A stretch of 64,000 bases of DNA from JBHIBC01 sp046758905 (lineage in GTDB: Bacteria; Acidobacteriota; Polarisedimenticolia; Gp22-AA2), in assembly GCA_046758905.1 (NCBI GenBank), contig JBHIBC010000005.1, positions 8,518 through 72,517 on the forward strand. Direction: 5' to 3'. The notes under the pieces are model-generated. The model did no database searches. It saw only the letters and a list, made by a program, of their open reading frames with translations, and was not told the DNA's origin. Shown in pieces: positions 34,314 through 43,073 of this stretch (positions are counted from its first letter, which is position 1; every line of letters begins with the position of its first letter). The position numbers and the translations under genes were made by a program.

Positions 34314-36827
34314 GTGCGCCACGGTTCCCACCGAGTCGCGGCTCGCTGCGGCTCGCTGCTGGCGGTCTTGTCGCTCGCCGCCTGCCGCGGGGCGGCGGCC
34401 CCGGGGCCGGGGACCGTCCGCCTGGTCGATCGCCGCGCCGCCGCGCTCGTGAGCGGCACGCCCGGAGGAGCCGGAGGGAGGCCGGGCGAAGCGCCGGGCG
34501 GGGGCCCGCCGCCGGCCGGGGCCGAGTGGCGCTTCGAGCGTCCGCCTCCAGGGCCCGGGACCGGCCACCGGGATCGGGCGGGGGCCGGGAAGATCGGGGC
34601 CGCGCGCGACTGGGAGCCGGGCCCCGGGGTCGCCGGCCTCGCCGTCCATGACGGGAAGCTGATCGGCCGCAGCAGCACCGATTTCCCCCTCATCCACCTC
34701 GAGCGCGGGGCGGGCCTCGACGATCAGGACCTGCTGCACGAGATCCGGGTGCGGCTGCGGGTCTCGGCCGGCGCGAACCTGTCGCTCGCGCTGGATGATT
34801 CCGAGACGGTCGACCTGGTGAGGAAGGTGGCGGGCGCGCGGACCTTCCCATGGAGGCTCGCCACCCCGATCGTGCCGGGCGGCGAGCTCAGGACGTACGT
34901 CCTGCGGAGCCGCTGGCCGCACCGCGGAGCGGACATCCGGCACATCCTGATCCGGCCGACCGACGCGCCGGGGGCGACCTTCGAGATCGAGTCGGTCCGG
35001 CTCGTCTTCCGCAGACAGTACCTGGCCTCGATCCCCTCCGGGGCGGGCTGGCAGGGGCTCGGAGGGATCTATCGCGAGACGATCGTCTCCCGGGCGCCCG
35101 AGTCGATCCGGTTCGAGATCGACCTGCCCGACCGTCCGTGGCTCGACCTGGCGATCGGGACGATCGAGGGCGCTCCCGTGACCTTCCGCGTGACGGTGAG
35201 CCCGGCCGGGCCGGGCGCCGCCCCGGGGCCCGAGGGGACCGGCGGCGGCGCGATCGTCCTCGAGCGCACGGTCACGACGCCGCGCCGCTGGGAGCCGGCG
35301 CCGATCGACCTGGCGTCATTCGCGGGGCGGCGCGTCGGGCTGACGCTGTCGCTGGCCGCCGATGCTCCGGGCAGGATCGGTTTCTGGGGCTCTCCGGTGG
35401 TGCGCCGGCGCCGAGCGCCGCCGGGCGGCCGCGGGCGCGGAGCGCCGCCGCGGGGCGTCATCCTGATCATGGCCGACACGCTGCGCCGGGACCACCTCGA
35501 CGCCTACGGGTACGCCCGCGCCACCGGCCCCGCGCTGCGGGGGATGGCGGAGGAGGGGGCGCTGTTCGCCGACTGTCTGACCCAGGCGACCTGGACCAAG
35601 GTCGCGGCGCCGTCGCTCGTCACCTCGCTCTACCCGGCCGCGCACGGGGTGAGGGAGTTCGACCACCGCCTGCCCGGGAGCGCGGTGACGGCGGCCGAGA
35701 TCTACCGCGACGCCGGGCACGCCACCGTCGCCTACTCCTCGAACCTGTTCACCGGGCGGTTCTCCAACATGCACCAGGGGTTCGAGGAGCTGCACGAGGA
35801 CGGCTCGCTCGCCGATCCGGCCTCCAGCAAGACCTCGCGCGAGTATATGGACCGCGCGCTCGCCTGGATCGAGGCCCACCGGGACGTCCCGTTCTTCGTC
35901 TTCCTCCACCTCTACGACCCCCACGATCCGTACCGGCCGGGCCCGCCCTACGACGCGATCTGGGCCGACCCGTCGCGCCGCGAGGAGCACGAGCGGCAGG
36001 CGAGGCGGGTCCGCGAGCTGATCGCCGACCCCCAGCTCAGGAGGTTCGGCATGCCCAGCCGGGAGGAGCTGGCGAAGGCCGGCATCGACCCGGCGGCCTA
36101 CGTGGGACGGGAGCGCGACCTGTACGACGGCTCCATCCGGGGGATGGACGCCGAGGTCGGCCGGCTCCTGGAGCGCCTGCGCGGGCTGCGGCTCGCGGAC
36201 GCGACCCTCGTCGCCTTCGTCAGCGACCACGGGGAGGAGTTCCTGGAGCACGGCGAGATGTTTCACGGGCACACCGTCTACGGCGAGCTGACCGACGTGC
36301 CGCTGATCCTCTGGGGGCCCGGCGTCGTCCCGCGCGGCGCCGTGGTGGGCGAGACGGTCGAGCTGGTCGACGTCCTCCCGACGCTGCTCGAGCTGAGCGG
36401 CCTGCGGCCGCCGCCCGGCGCGCAGGGCCGCAGCCTGGTGCCGCTTCTGGGCGCGGCTCGAGCGCCTCCGCCCGGCTGGGAGAGCCGCCCCGCCCTCGTG
36501 GAGAAGGCGTCCATCGAGGACGTGGCCGGCCCGGGGCACCGCGAGGAGGAGTCCTACGCGGCCGTGACCCGCGCATGGAAGCTGATCCACAACGTGAAGC
36601 GCCCCGTCGGCCGGCCGGAGTTCGAGCTGTACGATCGCCGCGCCGATCCGCTCGAGCGGAACGACGTCGCCGCGCGGCACCCCGCGGTGGTCGAGCGCCT
36701 GTCGCGCGAGCTGGCGGCGCGGCGCGATCGTGCCGCGGCCGGCCGGCTGCCGCCGGGCCCCGAGACCGCCGAGGAGATCGACCGGGAGCGGCTGGAGCGC
36801 CTCCGCGGCCTCGGCTACATCCGCTGA
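34314..36827 (+). CDS. Sulfatase/alkaline phosphatase-superfamily lipoprotein
   Basis: An 837-residue predicted lipoprotein (GTG start after GGAGGGCC; lipobox LSLAAC). Residues about 1-380 form a beta-rich region with no recognised domain. Residues about 385-760 are a sulfatase-fold hydrolase: first metal Asp in ILIMADTLRRDHLDAYGY, VAFVSDHGEEFLEHGEMFHGHT, and LVDVLPTLLELSG. The nucleophile region reads TQATWTKVAAPSLVTSLYP; the C/S-x-P-x-R formylglycine motif of true sulfatases is absent, so Thr is the probable nucleophile as in phosphoester-type relatives. The start could be further upstream in frame, but only 34314 gives a signal peptide with a ribosome site. Confidence 0.82.
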   Translation: MRHGSHRVAARCGSLLAVLSLAACRGAAAPGPGTVRLVDRRAAALVSGTPGGAGGRPGEAPGGGPPPAGAEWRFERPPPGPGTGHRDRAGAGKIGAARDWEPGPGVAGLAVHDGKLIGRSSTDFPLIHLERGAGLDDQDLLHEIRVRLRVSAGANLSLALDDSETVDLVRKVAGARTFPWRLATPIVPGGELRTYVLRSRWPHRGADIRHILIRPTDAPGATFEIESVRLVFRRQYLASIPSGAGWQGLGGIYRETIVSRAPESIRFEIDLPDRPWLDLAIGTIEGAPVTFRVTVSPAGPGAAPGPEGTGGGAIVLERTVTTPRRWEPAPIDLASFAGRRVGLTLSLAADAPGRIGFWGSPVVRRRRAPPGGRGRGAPPRGVILIMADTLRRDHLDAYGYARATGPALRGMAEEGALFADCLTQATWTKVAAPSLVTSLYPAAHGVREFDHRLPGSAVTAAEIYRDAGHATVAYSSNLFTGRFSNMHQGFEELHEDGSLADPASSKTSREYMDRALAWIEAHRDVPFFVFLHLYDPHDPYRPGPPYDAIWADPSRREEHERQARRVRELIADPQLRRFGMPSREELAKAGIDPAAYVGRERDLYDGSIRGMDAEVGRLLERLRGLRLADATLVAFVSDHGEEFLEHGEMFHGHTVYGELTDVPLILWGPGVVPRGAVVGETVELVDVLPTLLELSGLRPPPGAQGRSLVPLLGAARAPPPGWESRPALVEKASIEDVAGPGHREEESYAAVTRAWKLIHNVKRPVGRPEFELYDRRADPLERNDVAARHPAVVERLSRELAARRDRAAAGRLPPGPETAEEIDRERLERLRGLGYIR

Positions 36828-36859
36828 GGGGCCCCGCCGCCGCTCCTGAGCTTTCGGGG

Positions 36860-36865
36860 TACAAT
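36860..36865 (+). promoter_or_regulatory. Possible -10 box of the BNR propeller gene
   Basis: TACAAT, about 58 bp before the ATG at 36924. No convincing -35 box is seen, so this is a weak assignment. Confidence 0.3.
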
Positions 36866-36923
36866 CCGGCGCCCCCTGCAACGAACCGAGCTCCGGGAGC
36901 GACCCGTCTTCGGAGGAAGACCG

Positions 36924-39635
36924 ATGCCGAGCTTCTGTCGCAGAGCCTTCACACCCAGCCTACTGATCGCCTCCACCCTGGCCCTGGCCGTCTGCCTCGC
37001 GCCCGGGCCGGCGGGCGCCGACGCGCCCGCCGCCGCGGCGGGGCGCGAGCTCACGGCCGACGATCTCAAGGGCCTCGAGTGGCGCAGCGTCGGGCCGGCG
37101 AACATGGGCGGGCGGGTGGCGGCGATCGCCCTCGTCCCGGGGAGCCGGACCAGCTTCTACGTCGGCTACGGCACCGGCGGCGTCTTCAGGACGGACAACC
37201 TGGGGACCACCTTCGAGCCGGTGTTCGACAAGTACCCCGTGCTGTCGATCGGCGCCATCGCCGTCGCCGACGCGCCGCCGGAGGGCGAGGGGGAGCCCGA
37301 GGGCAGGGGGAAGATCGTCTGGGTCGGGACCGGCGAGGCCAACGGGCGGAACAGCTCGTCGTGGGGCGGCGGCGTCTACCGCTCGACCGACGGCGGCGAG
37401 ACCTTCACCTACGTCGGCCTGAGGCAGACGCACGACATCCCGCGCCTGGCGGTCGACCCGCGCGACCCGGACGTCTGCTACGTGGCGGCGCTCGGACACC
37501 TGTGGGGGTACAACCCCGAGCGCGGCGTCTTCAAGACGGAGGACGGGGGCAGGACCTGGAAGCACGTCCTGAAGGTGGACGAGCGGACCGGCGCCGCGGA
37601 CGTGGTCATCGATCCGACCAGCCCGGACACCGTCTACGCGGCGCTTTACGCCCGGCGCCGGACGCCCTGGAGCTTCTCCGGGAACAGCGACAGGGGAGGC
37701 ATCTTCCGATCCGACGACGCCGGCCGCAGCTGGAAGAAGCTGACGAGCGGGCTCCCCCCGCGCAGCGGCCGGATCGGGCTGACCATCTATCCGAAGGACA
37801 CGCGCATCCTGTACGCCGTGGTGGAGAGCGACTACGGCGGCCGGGGGCGCGACATGTTCGACAACTACTCCCCCAGCGGCGGCCTGTTCCGCACCGAGGA
37901 CCGCGGCGAGACCTGGACCCGGGTCAGCCCGCTCAGCTTCCGGCCGTTCTACTTCTCGCGCGTGGCCGTCGACCCGAACGACGACCGGCGCGTCTACCTG
38001 CCGGGGTGGGACCTGGCGATCTCGGACGACGGCGGGAGGACGTTCCGCCGCTCCGGGAGCGAGAACGTCCACGTCGACTTCCACGCCATCGTCGTCAACC
38101 CGATCGACCCGCGGCAGATCCTCATCGGCACCGACGGCGGCCTGTACGTCTCCGAGGACCGGGCGAAGACCTGGCGCTTCCTCGACAACGTCGCCGCGGG
38201 GCAGTTCTACCGGGTCGCGGTCGACATGCTCGACCCGTACCGGATCGGCGGCGGGCTGCAGGACAACGGCTCCTGGATCGGCCCCTCCGAGACGCTCTTC
38301 CTGACCGAGGACCAGAGGGCCGACGGCATCCTGAACTCCGACTGGCGGATGATCCACGGCGGCGACGGCTTCACCGTCGCCTTCGACCCGACCGACCCGA
38401 ACCTGGTGTACGCCACGTCGCAGGGCGGGTACCTGGTCCGCATCCGGCTGGACGACAACGTCAAGAAGCTCATCAAGCCGGCGGCCCTCGAGGGGGACGA
38501 GCGGCTCCGCTTCAACTGGGACGCGCCGTTCCTGATCTCGCACCACGACCCGAGCGTCCTCTACCTGGGAGGCAACCGGGTCTTCAAGCTGACGGAGCGG
38601 GGCGAGCTGGCGTTTCCCATCGGCGGCGAGCTCAGCCGGGACGAGCCGGGCAAGACCGAGACGGTCGGCTCGGAGGCCGAGACCTACGGCACGGTGGTCT
38701 CGCTGGCGGAGTCGCCCCTGCAGCAGGGGCTCCTCTGGGCCGGCACCGACGACGGCCTCATCCACGTGACCCAGGACGACGGAAGGACCTGGACCGAGGT
38801 GACGCCGGAGCAGGTCGGCGGGCTGTACGTGTCGCGGATCGCCGCGTCGCGGCACGCCGCTCGGACCGCCTACGTCGCGGTCGACGGCCACCGCAGCGAC
38901 GTGTTCCGCCCGATCGTGTTGATGACCGAGAACGCGGGACGGCGCTGGCGGGACATCACCGGCGACCTGCCGGACGGCGGGCCCGTGCGGGTCGTGGTCG
39001 AGGACGTGGCGAGCCCGCAGGTGCTCTATGCGGGGACCGAGTTCGGCATCTACGTCACCCTCGACCGCGGCCGCCGGTGGGTGCGGATGAACGGCTCGAC
39101 CTTGCCCCCCGTGGCGGTCCACGACATCGTGCAGCACCCGCGCGAGAGGGATCTGGTGGTCGGCACGCACGGCCGCAGCGTCTACGTGCTCGACGACGCC
39201 TCGATGTTCGCGCAGCTCACGCCAAAGGTGCGCGGCCGGCCGCTGGCGCTGCTCGAGATCCTGCCCGGCACCCCGCGCCTGTACACGCGGCGCAGCTACG
39301 GATCCGGCCACGCCATCTTCCGCGCCAAGAACCCGCCGCTAGGGGCCGCCATCAACTACTGGCTGCGCGAGGAGGCCGGCCGGCCGGTCAAGGTCGAGAT
39401 CACCGACGCCCACGACACCGTCATCCGCGAGCTTCAGGGCCCCGGCTATCGCGGCCTGAACCGCGTCGTCTGGGACCTGCAGGCCGATCCCAAGCACCGC
39501 ATCCCGACGGTGGACGTGGCGTGGAACGAGCAGACCGAGTTCGTCCCGGCCGGCGAGTACAAGGTCACGCTCGAGGTGGGCGAGGAGAAGGTGGAGGGCA
39601 CGGTCGAGGTGCGGCCGGCCCCGAACGCTCCGTGA
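36924..39635 (+). CDS. Secreted BNR/VPS10-type beta-propeller protein
   Basis: A 903-residue exported protein (signal peptide, residues about 1-33, ending GPAGADAPA). The mature chain has about eight Asp-box (BNR) repeats of the form S/T-x-D-x-G-x-T-W: STDGGETF, TEDGGRTW, SDDAGRSW, TEDRGETW, SDDGGRTF, SEDRAKTW and TQDDGRTW. This is the layout of the sortilin/VPS10-like glycosyl-hydrolase-related proteins abundant in Acidobacteriota and Gemmatimonadota. The C-terminal 120 residues are beta-sandwich-like (VKVEITDAHDTVIRELQGPGYRGLNRVVWDLQ). The function is not established. ATG preceded by GGAGGAAGACC. Confidence 0.9.
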   Translation: MPSFCRRAFTPSLLIASTLALAVCLAPGPAGADAPAAAAGRELTADDLKGLEWRSVGPANMGGRVAAIALVPGSRTSFYVGYGTGGVFRTDNLGTTFEPVFDKYPVLSIGAIAVADAPPEGEGEPEGRGKIVWVGTGEANGRNSSSWGGGVYRSTDGGETFTYVGLRQTHDIPRLAVDPRDPDVCYVAALGHLWGYNPERGVFKTEDGGRTWKHVLKVDERTGAADVVIDPTSPDTVYAALYARRRTPWSFSGNSDRGGIFRSDDAGRSWKKLTSGLPPRSGRIGLTIYPKDTRILYAVVESDYGGRGRDMFDNYSPSGGLFRTEDRGETWTRVSPLSFRPFYFSRVAVDPNDDRRVYLPGWDLAISDDGGRTFRRSGSENVHVDFHAIVVNPIDPRQILIGTDGGLYVSEDRAKTWRFLDNVAAGQFYRVAVDMLDPYRIGGGLQDNGSWIGPSETLFLTEDQRADGILNSDWRMIHGGDGFTVAFDPTDPNLVYATSQGGYLVRIRLDDNVKKLIKPAALEGDERLRFNWDAPFLISHHDPSVLYLGGNRVFKLTERGELAFPIGGELSRDEPGKTETVGSEAETYGTVVSLAESPLQQGLLWAGTDDGLIHVTQDDGRTWTEVTPEQVGGLYVSRIAASRHAARTAYVAVDGHRSDVFRPIVLMTENAGRRWRDITGDLPDGGPVRVVVEDVASPQVLYAGTEFGIYVTLDRGRRWVRMNGSTLPPVAVHDIVQHPRERDLVVGTHGRSVYVLDDASMFAQLTPKVRGRPLALLEILPGTPRLYTRRSYGSGHAIFRAKNPPLGAAINYWLREEAGRPVKVEITDAHDTVIRELQGPGYRGLNRVVWDLQADPKHRIPTVDVAWNEQTEFVPAGEYKVTLEVGEEKVEGTVEVRPAPNAP

Positions 39636-39643
39636 CGCCGGCC

Positions 39644-39976
39644 TCAGGCCGGGCGCGAATCGCCGCAGTCGCCGCAGAGGAGGAGGAAGTAGCAGCGCCG
39701 GGCGACGCGATCGCACAGCGAGTGGACCGTGCGCCGCCGGCCCCCGCACGCCGGGCAGGCGGTCTCGCGGGCGGCCCGGCTGACCGCCTCGTAGCGCTCC
39801 CGATGGGTGGGGAGGATCTCGGCGTCGTACACCCTGCCGCACTCCCGGCAGGTCGCGACGCTCAGGCACTCCCGAATCGCGCTGTCGCACCGGAGGGCGA
39901 CCTGCATCGACGAGGTGCCGCAGGTCGCGCAGATGAGATCGGCCGCCCGCGTCTCGATCTTCGCGAATGATGTCAT
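39644..39976 (-). CDS. Small protein with four CxxC zinc-ribbon motifs
   Basis: A 110-residue cytosolic protein with CATC, CREC, CPAC and CGDC, enough for two zinc ribbons, plus further single Cys residues. Family unknown; binding of zinc or a nucleic acid is inference only. The ATG at 39976 is needed to keep the first CxxC. It diverges from the DUF3179 selenoprotein-like gene, and the gap contains the near-palindrome TGATGTCATATCA (39969-39981). Confidence 0.65.
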   Translation of the reverse strand: MTSFAKIETRAADLICATCGTSSMQVALRCDSAIRECLSVATCRECGRVYDAEILPTHRERYEAVSRAARETACPACGGRRRTVHSLCDRVARRCYFLLLCGDCGDSRPA

Positions 39977-40057
39977 ATCATGCGCAACGCGAGCGCGGGA
40001 GCGACTATTCCCGGAATGCCCCGGGCCGGCGCGGCTCGAGTCGGAAAGCGCGCTTCG

Positions 40058-40960
40058 ATGAGCTTCGATCCCCGAAAGGCGGTGCTGCGCGGGCCCGACC
40101 ACTTCGAGCGGTTCCGCGTTCCCGATTCCGCCGCGCGGCTGGCCGACCTGCGACTCCCCCCCGGGGAGATGCTGCTCGTCGTCGAGCGCGGCGGCGAGAG
40201 GCGTGCGCTGCTCGTCTCGCAGATGGCCTACCACCACGCCGCCCAGGGGAGGCTGGCGGGCCGGCCGTACCTGGTCTCGTTCTGAATGATCTGCCACTCG
40301 GGGGTCGGTCTGACCCCCGTCGTCGAGGGGCGGCTCCACCACTTCAGCGCCGGGGGCCTGCACAACGGGCTGATCCTGCTGATCGACGACGAGACCCGCA
40401 CCTACTGGGACCACATCACGGGCGAGGCGGTACGCGGCCCGCTCCGCGGCAGGCGGCTCGAGAGTTGGGCCGTGCGGATGACCACCGCCGGTGCGGCGCT
40501 GGCGGGCGATCCGGATCTAGCGATCTCCCGCTCGGGGCGCGGTCTTCTGGCCCGCTGGCTCGGGGGCCTGGCCCGGTGGCAGGTGCGCGGGCGCGGCCTG
40601 ATGCCCTTCTTCTTCCATCGCACCATGGAGCCGAAGGACCGTCGCCGCCCGACGATGGACCAGGGCCTAGGGGTCGTGGTCGGGACGCGCGCCCGGTACT
40701 ACCCGCTCGAGGCGCTCCGCGCGGGAGCGAGGGCGGGGACGGGCGCGCCTGCCGGCCTGGCCGACGACTGGTCGGGGCGCAGGCTGCGCCTCTTCATCGA
40801 CCCGGCCGACCGCATCCCGGCCGCGGAGTGGGAGGACGGCGGCCGGCCGTTCCAGATCTTCACCCGCTGGTACGGCTTCTCCTTCACCTATCCCGGCTGC
40901 GAGATCTACCGGGGGCCGGGAGGGGGACCCGGGGGCGCCGGATCCGGGACGGCGGTGTAG
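40058..40960 (+). CDS. DUF3179-family protein with in-frame UGA, putative selenoprotein (Sec at codon 76)
   Basis: Read through the TGA at 40283-40285, this is one 300-residue DUF3179 protein. The part before it has MLLVVERGGERRALLVSQMAYHHAA...GRPYLVSF and the part after MICHSGVGLTPVVEGRLHHFSAGGLHNG, then TYWDHITGEAVRGPLRG and the family's final WYGFSFTYPGCEIY. In DUF3179 proteins the segment reads V-x-(Y/F)-C-x-x-C, so UGA replaces the first Cys and gives UxxC. Both halves share one reading frame. A hairpin typical of a bacterial SECIS begins 13 nt after the UGA (see separate entry). The start is put at ATG 40058 (GGAAAG upstream); ATGs at 40016 and 39980 are possible but lie almost against the divergent gene. 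If UGA were a stop, two split ORFs (ending 40285; starting 40286) would result. Confidence 0.75.
40299..40319 (+). promoter_or_regulatory. Candidate bacterial SECIS hairpin
   Basis: Perfect 8-bp stem CGGGGGTC/GACCCCCG (40299-40306, 40312-40319) with the 5-nt loop GGTCT. The loop starts 21 nt after the UGA, inside the 16-37 nt window known for bacterial SECIS elements, with G at the first two loop positions followed by T. GGUCU is also the apical loop of the E. coli fdhF SECIS bound by SelB. I know of no other reason for such a stem inside this coding sequence, though high GC makes chance stems less rare. Confidence 0.7.
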
Positions 40961-41012
40961 ACTGGCGCTCGCGACCGCCGGGCTAATCGGCGAAGGCGGG
41001 GAGGCTCCGACA

Positions 41013-43034
41013 TTGGCGACTCGATCGCGGCGGCACGGCGGCCCGGAGCGAGGGACGCGGGGGGAGTTCGCGACGGCGCGCGGGCGCCGCGCGGGTGCGG
41101 GAGTGGGCGCGCGGCGCGCGGGGGCTGGCGCGCCGGCCACGGTCGCGCTCGCGTGCGCGCTGTCTCTGATCTCGTGCCAGGCGGGGGGACCGGGCGCTTC
41201 CCGTGGCGGCGGGGGATCCGGGCGCGCCGCTCAGGGCGGCGCGGTGCCGGCCCGCGACATCCACTCCTTCAGCCGGCCGGAGGACGTGAGGGTCACCCAC
41301 GCGGAGATCGACTGGACCGTCGACTTCGAGGCCCGGCGCATCCGCGGCAGCGTCACCTGGACGATCGAGCGCGCGCCCGGCGCTGAGGACGAGCCGCTCC
41401 TCCTCGACACGCGCGATCTGACGATCGAGTCGGTGGCCACGCCGTCGGGCGCGCCGCTCGAGCACGAGCTTGCGCACCAGCACCCGGCCCTCGGCAAGGC
41501 GCTCGGGATCCAGGTGCCTCCGGGCGGGGACCGGGTCGTCATCCGCTACCGCACCGGGCCCGACGCGAAGGCGCTGCAGTGGCTGTCGCCGGAGCAGACC
41601 GCCGGGAGGAAGAGGCCGTACCTGTTCTCCCAGGCGGAGTCGATCCTGGCCCGCACCATGCTGCCGTGCCAGGACAGCCCCGCGGTGCGGTTCACCTACG
41701 GCGCCCGGGTGCGCGTCCCCGCGGGCCTGCGCGCGGTGATGGCGGCACGGATGCTCCCGGGCGGCGGCGACGGCGAGCCGTTCCGGTTCGCGATGCCGCA
41801 GCCGATCCCGAGCTACCTGTTCGCCATCGCCGTCGGCGACATCGCGTTCCGCGAGATCGGCCCGCGGTCGGGGGTCTACGCCGAGCCGTCGGTGGTCGAG
41901 CGGGCCGCCTGGGAGTTCGCCGACACCGAGAGGATGATGGAGGCGGCCGAGCGGCTCTACGGGCCGTACCGCTGGGAGCGCTACGACATCCTGGTGCTGC
42001 CTCCGAGCTTCCCCTTCGGCGGGATGGAGAACCCGCGGCTGACCTTCGCCACGCCGACGGTGCTGGCCGGCGACCGCTCTCTCGTCTCGCTGGTGGCCCA
42101 CGAGCTGGGGCACTCCTGGTCGGGGAACCTGGTCACCAACGCCACCTGGGCCGACTTCTGGCTGAACGAGGGGTTCACGGTCTACCTGACCCGGCGGATC
42201 CTGGAGGAGCTGTACGGGAAGGAGCGGGCGGAGATGAACGCGGTGCTCGGCAAGCAGGACCTGCTCGCGGAGATGCCGGACCTCGAGCCCGGCTTCACCG
42301 CGCTGCACAACGTGTCGCTGGACGGACGCGACCCCGACGACGCCTTCAACGAGGTCCCCTACGAGAAGGGGTACCTGTTCCTGCGCCTGCTCGAGGAGGA
42401 GGTCGGGCGCCGGCGCTTCGACGCCTTCCTGAGGAGGTGGTTCGACGGCAACGCCTTCCGGAGCCGCACGACCTTCGACCTGGAGGAGGCGCTGCGCTCG
42501 GAGCTGTTCGCCGGGGACGAGGCCCGGCTTGAGGCGCTCCGGGTGAAGGAGTGGCTCTACGGGGAGGGGCTGCCGGACAACGCCCCCGAGCCGCGGACCG
42601 AGGCGTTCGCCCGCACGGGGGCCGAGGCGGCGGCGTTCGCGGCGGGCGAGAGACGGGCGCCGGACATCCCGGCGGGAGCCTGGACCACCCGGGAGTGGCA
42701 GCACTTCCTGCGCGCCCTGCCGCACGACGTTCCGGCCGCGAAGATGGCCGAGCTCGACGCCGCCTGGTCGCTCACCCGGTCGGGCAACGCGGAGATCCTG
42801 TTCGAGTGGCTCCTGCGCTCGATCCGCGCCCGCTACGAGCCGGCCTACCCGGCGCTGAGGAGGTTCCTCACCGAGCAGGGCCGGCGCAAGTTCCTCAAGC
42901 CCCTCTACACCGAGCTGGCGAAGACCGCGGAAGGGAAGCGGCGCGCCCTGGCGATCTACCGGGAGGCGCGGCCGCTGTACCATCCGGTCTCCAGCAGCAC
43001 GATCGACGCCATCCTCGAGTACACGCCCGCCTGA
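41013..43034 (+). CDS. M1 family aminopeptidase (LTA4 hydrolase-like), predicted lipoprotein
   Basis: A 673-residue zinc aminopeptidase. Conserved elements are GGMENPRLTF, the zinc motif HELGHSWSGN (His363, Glu364, His367) and the third ligand Glu386 in NEGFTVYLTRR. The C-terminal helical domain matches the leukotriene A4 hydrolase/aminopeptidase B type. It trims N-terminal residues from peptides outside the cytoplasm: a long basic N-terminus leads into a signal with lipobox-like LSLISC at about residue 53. The start is TTG at 41013, preceded by GGGGAGG. Confidence 0.92.
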   Translation: MATRSRRHGGPERGTRGEFATARGRRAGAGVGARRAGAGAPATVALACALSLISCQAGGPGASRGGGGSGRAAQGGAVPARDIHSFSRPEDVRVTHAEIDWTVDFEARRIRGSVTWTIERAPGAEDEPLLLDTRDLTIESVATPSGAPLEHELAHQHPALGKALGIQVPPGGDRVVIRYRTGPDAKALQWLSPEQTAGRKRPYLFSQAESILARTMLPCQDSPAVRFTYGARVRVPAGLRAVMAARMLPGGGDGEPFRFAMPQPIPSYLFAIAVGDIAFREIGPRSGVYAEPSVVERAAWEFADTERMMEAAERLYGPYRWERYDILVLPPSFPFGGMENPRLTFATPTVLAGDRSLVSLVAHELGHSWSGNLVTNATWADFWLNEGFTVYLTRRILEELYGKERAEMNAVLGKQDLLAEMPDLEPGFTALHNVSLDGRDPDDAFNEVPYEKGYLFLRLLEEEVGRRRFDAFLRRWFDGNAFRSRTTFDLEEALRSELFAGDEARLEALRVKEWLYGEGLPDNAPEPRTEAFARTGAEAAAFAAGERRAPDIPAGAWTTREWQHFLRALPHDVPAAKMAELDAAWSLTRSGNAEILFEWLLRSIRARYEPAYPALRRFLTEQGRRKFLKPLYTELAKTAEGKRRALAIYREARPLYHPVSSSTIDAILEYTPA

Positions 43035-43073
43035 GGCCGGCGGAGCAACGCGGCCGCGGCCGCAGGGCGCCGC

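Noticed and set aside
36960..39311. 783-codon antisense frame over the BNR propeller gene
   Set aside because: Same kind of shadow; the sense gene has a signal peptide and Asp-box repeats.
40286..40960. A separate gene starting at the ATG just after the UGA, with the upstream frame as a second gene
   Set aside because: The DUF3179 domain spans both halves, the frame is the same, there is no ribosome site for the downstream ATG, and a SECIS-like hairpin follows. It remains the fallback if selenocysteine is disproved.
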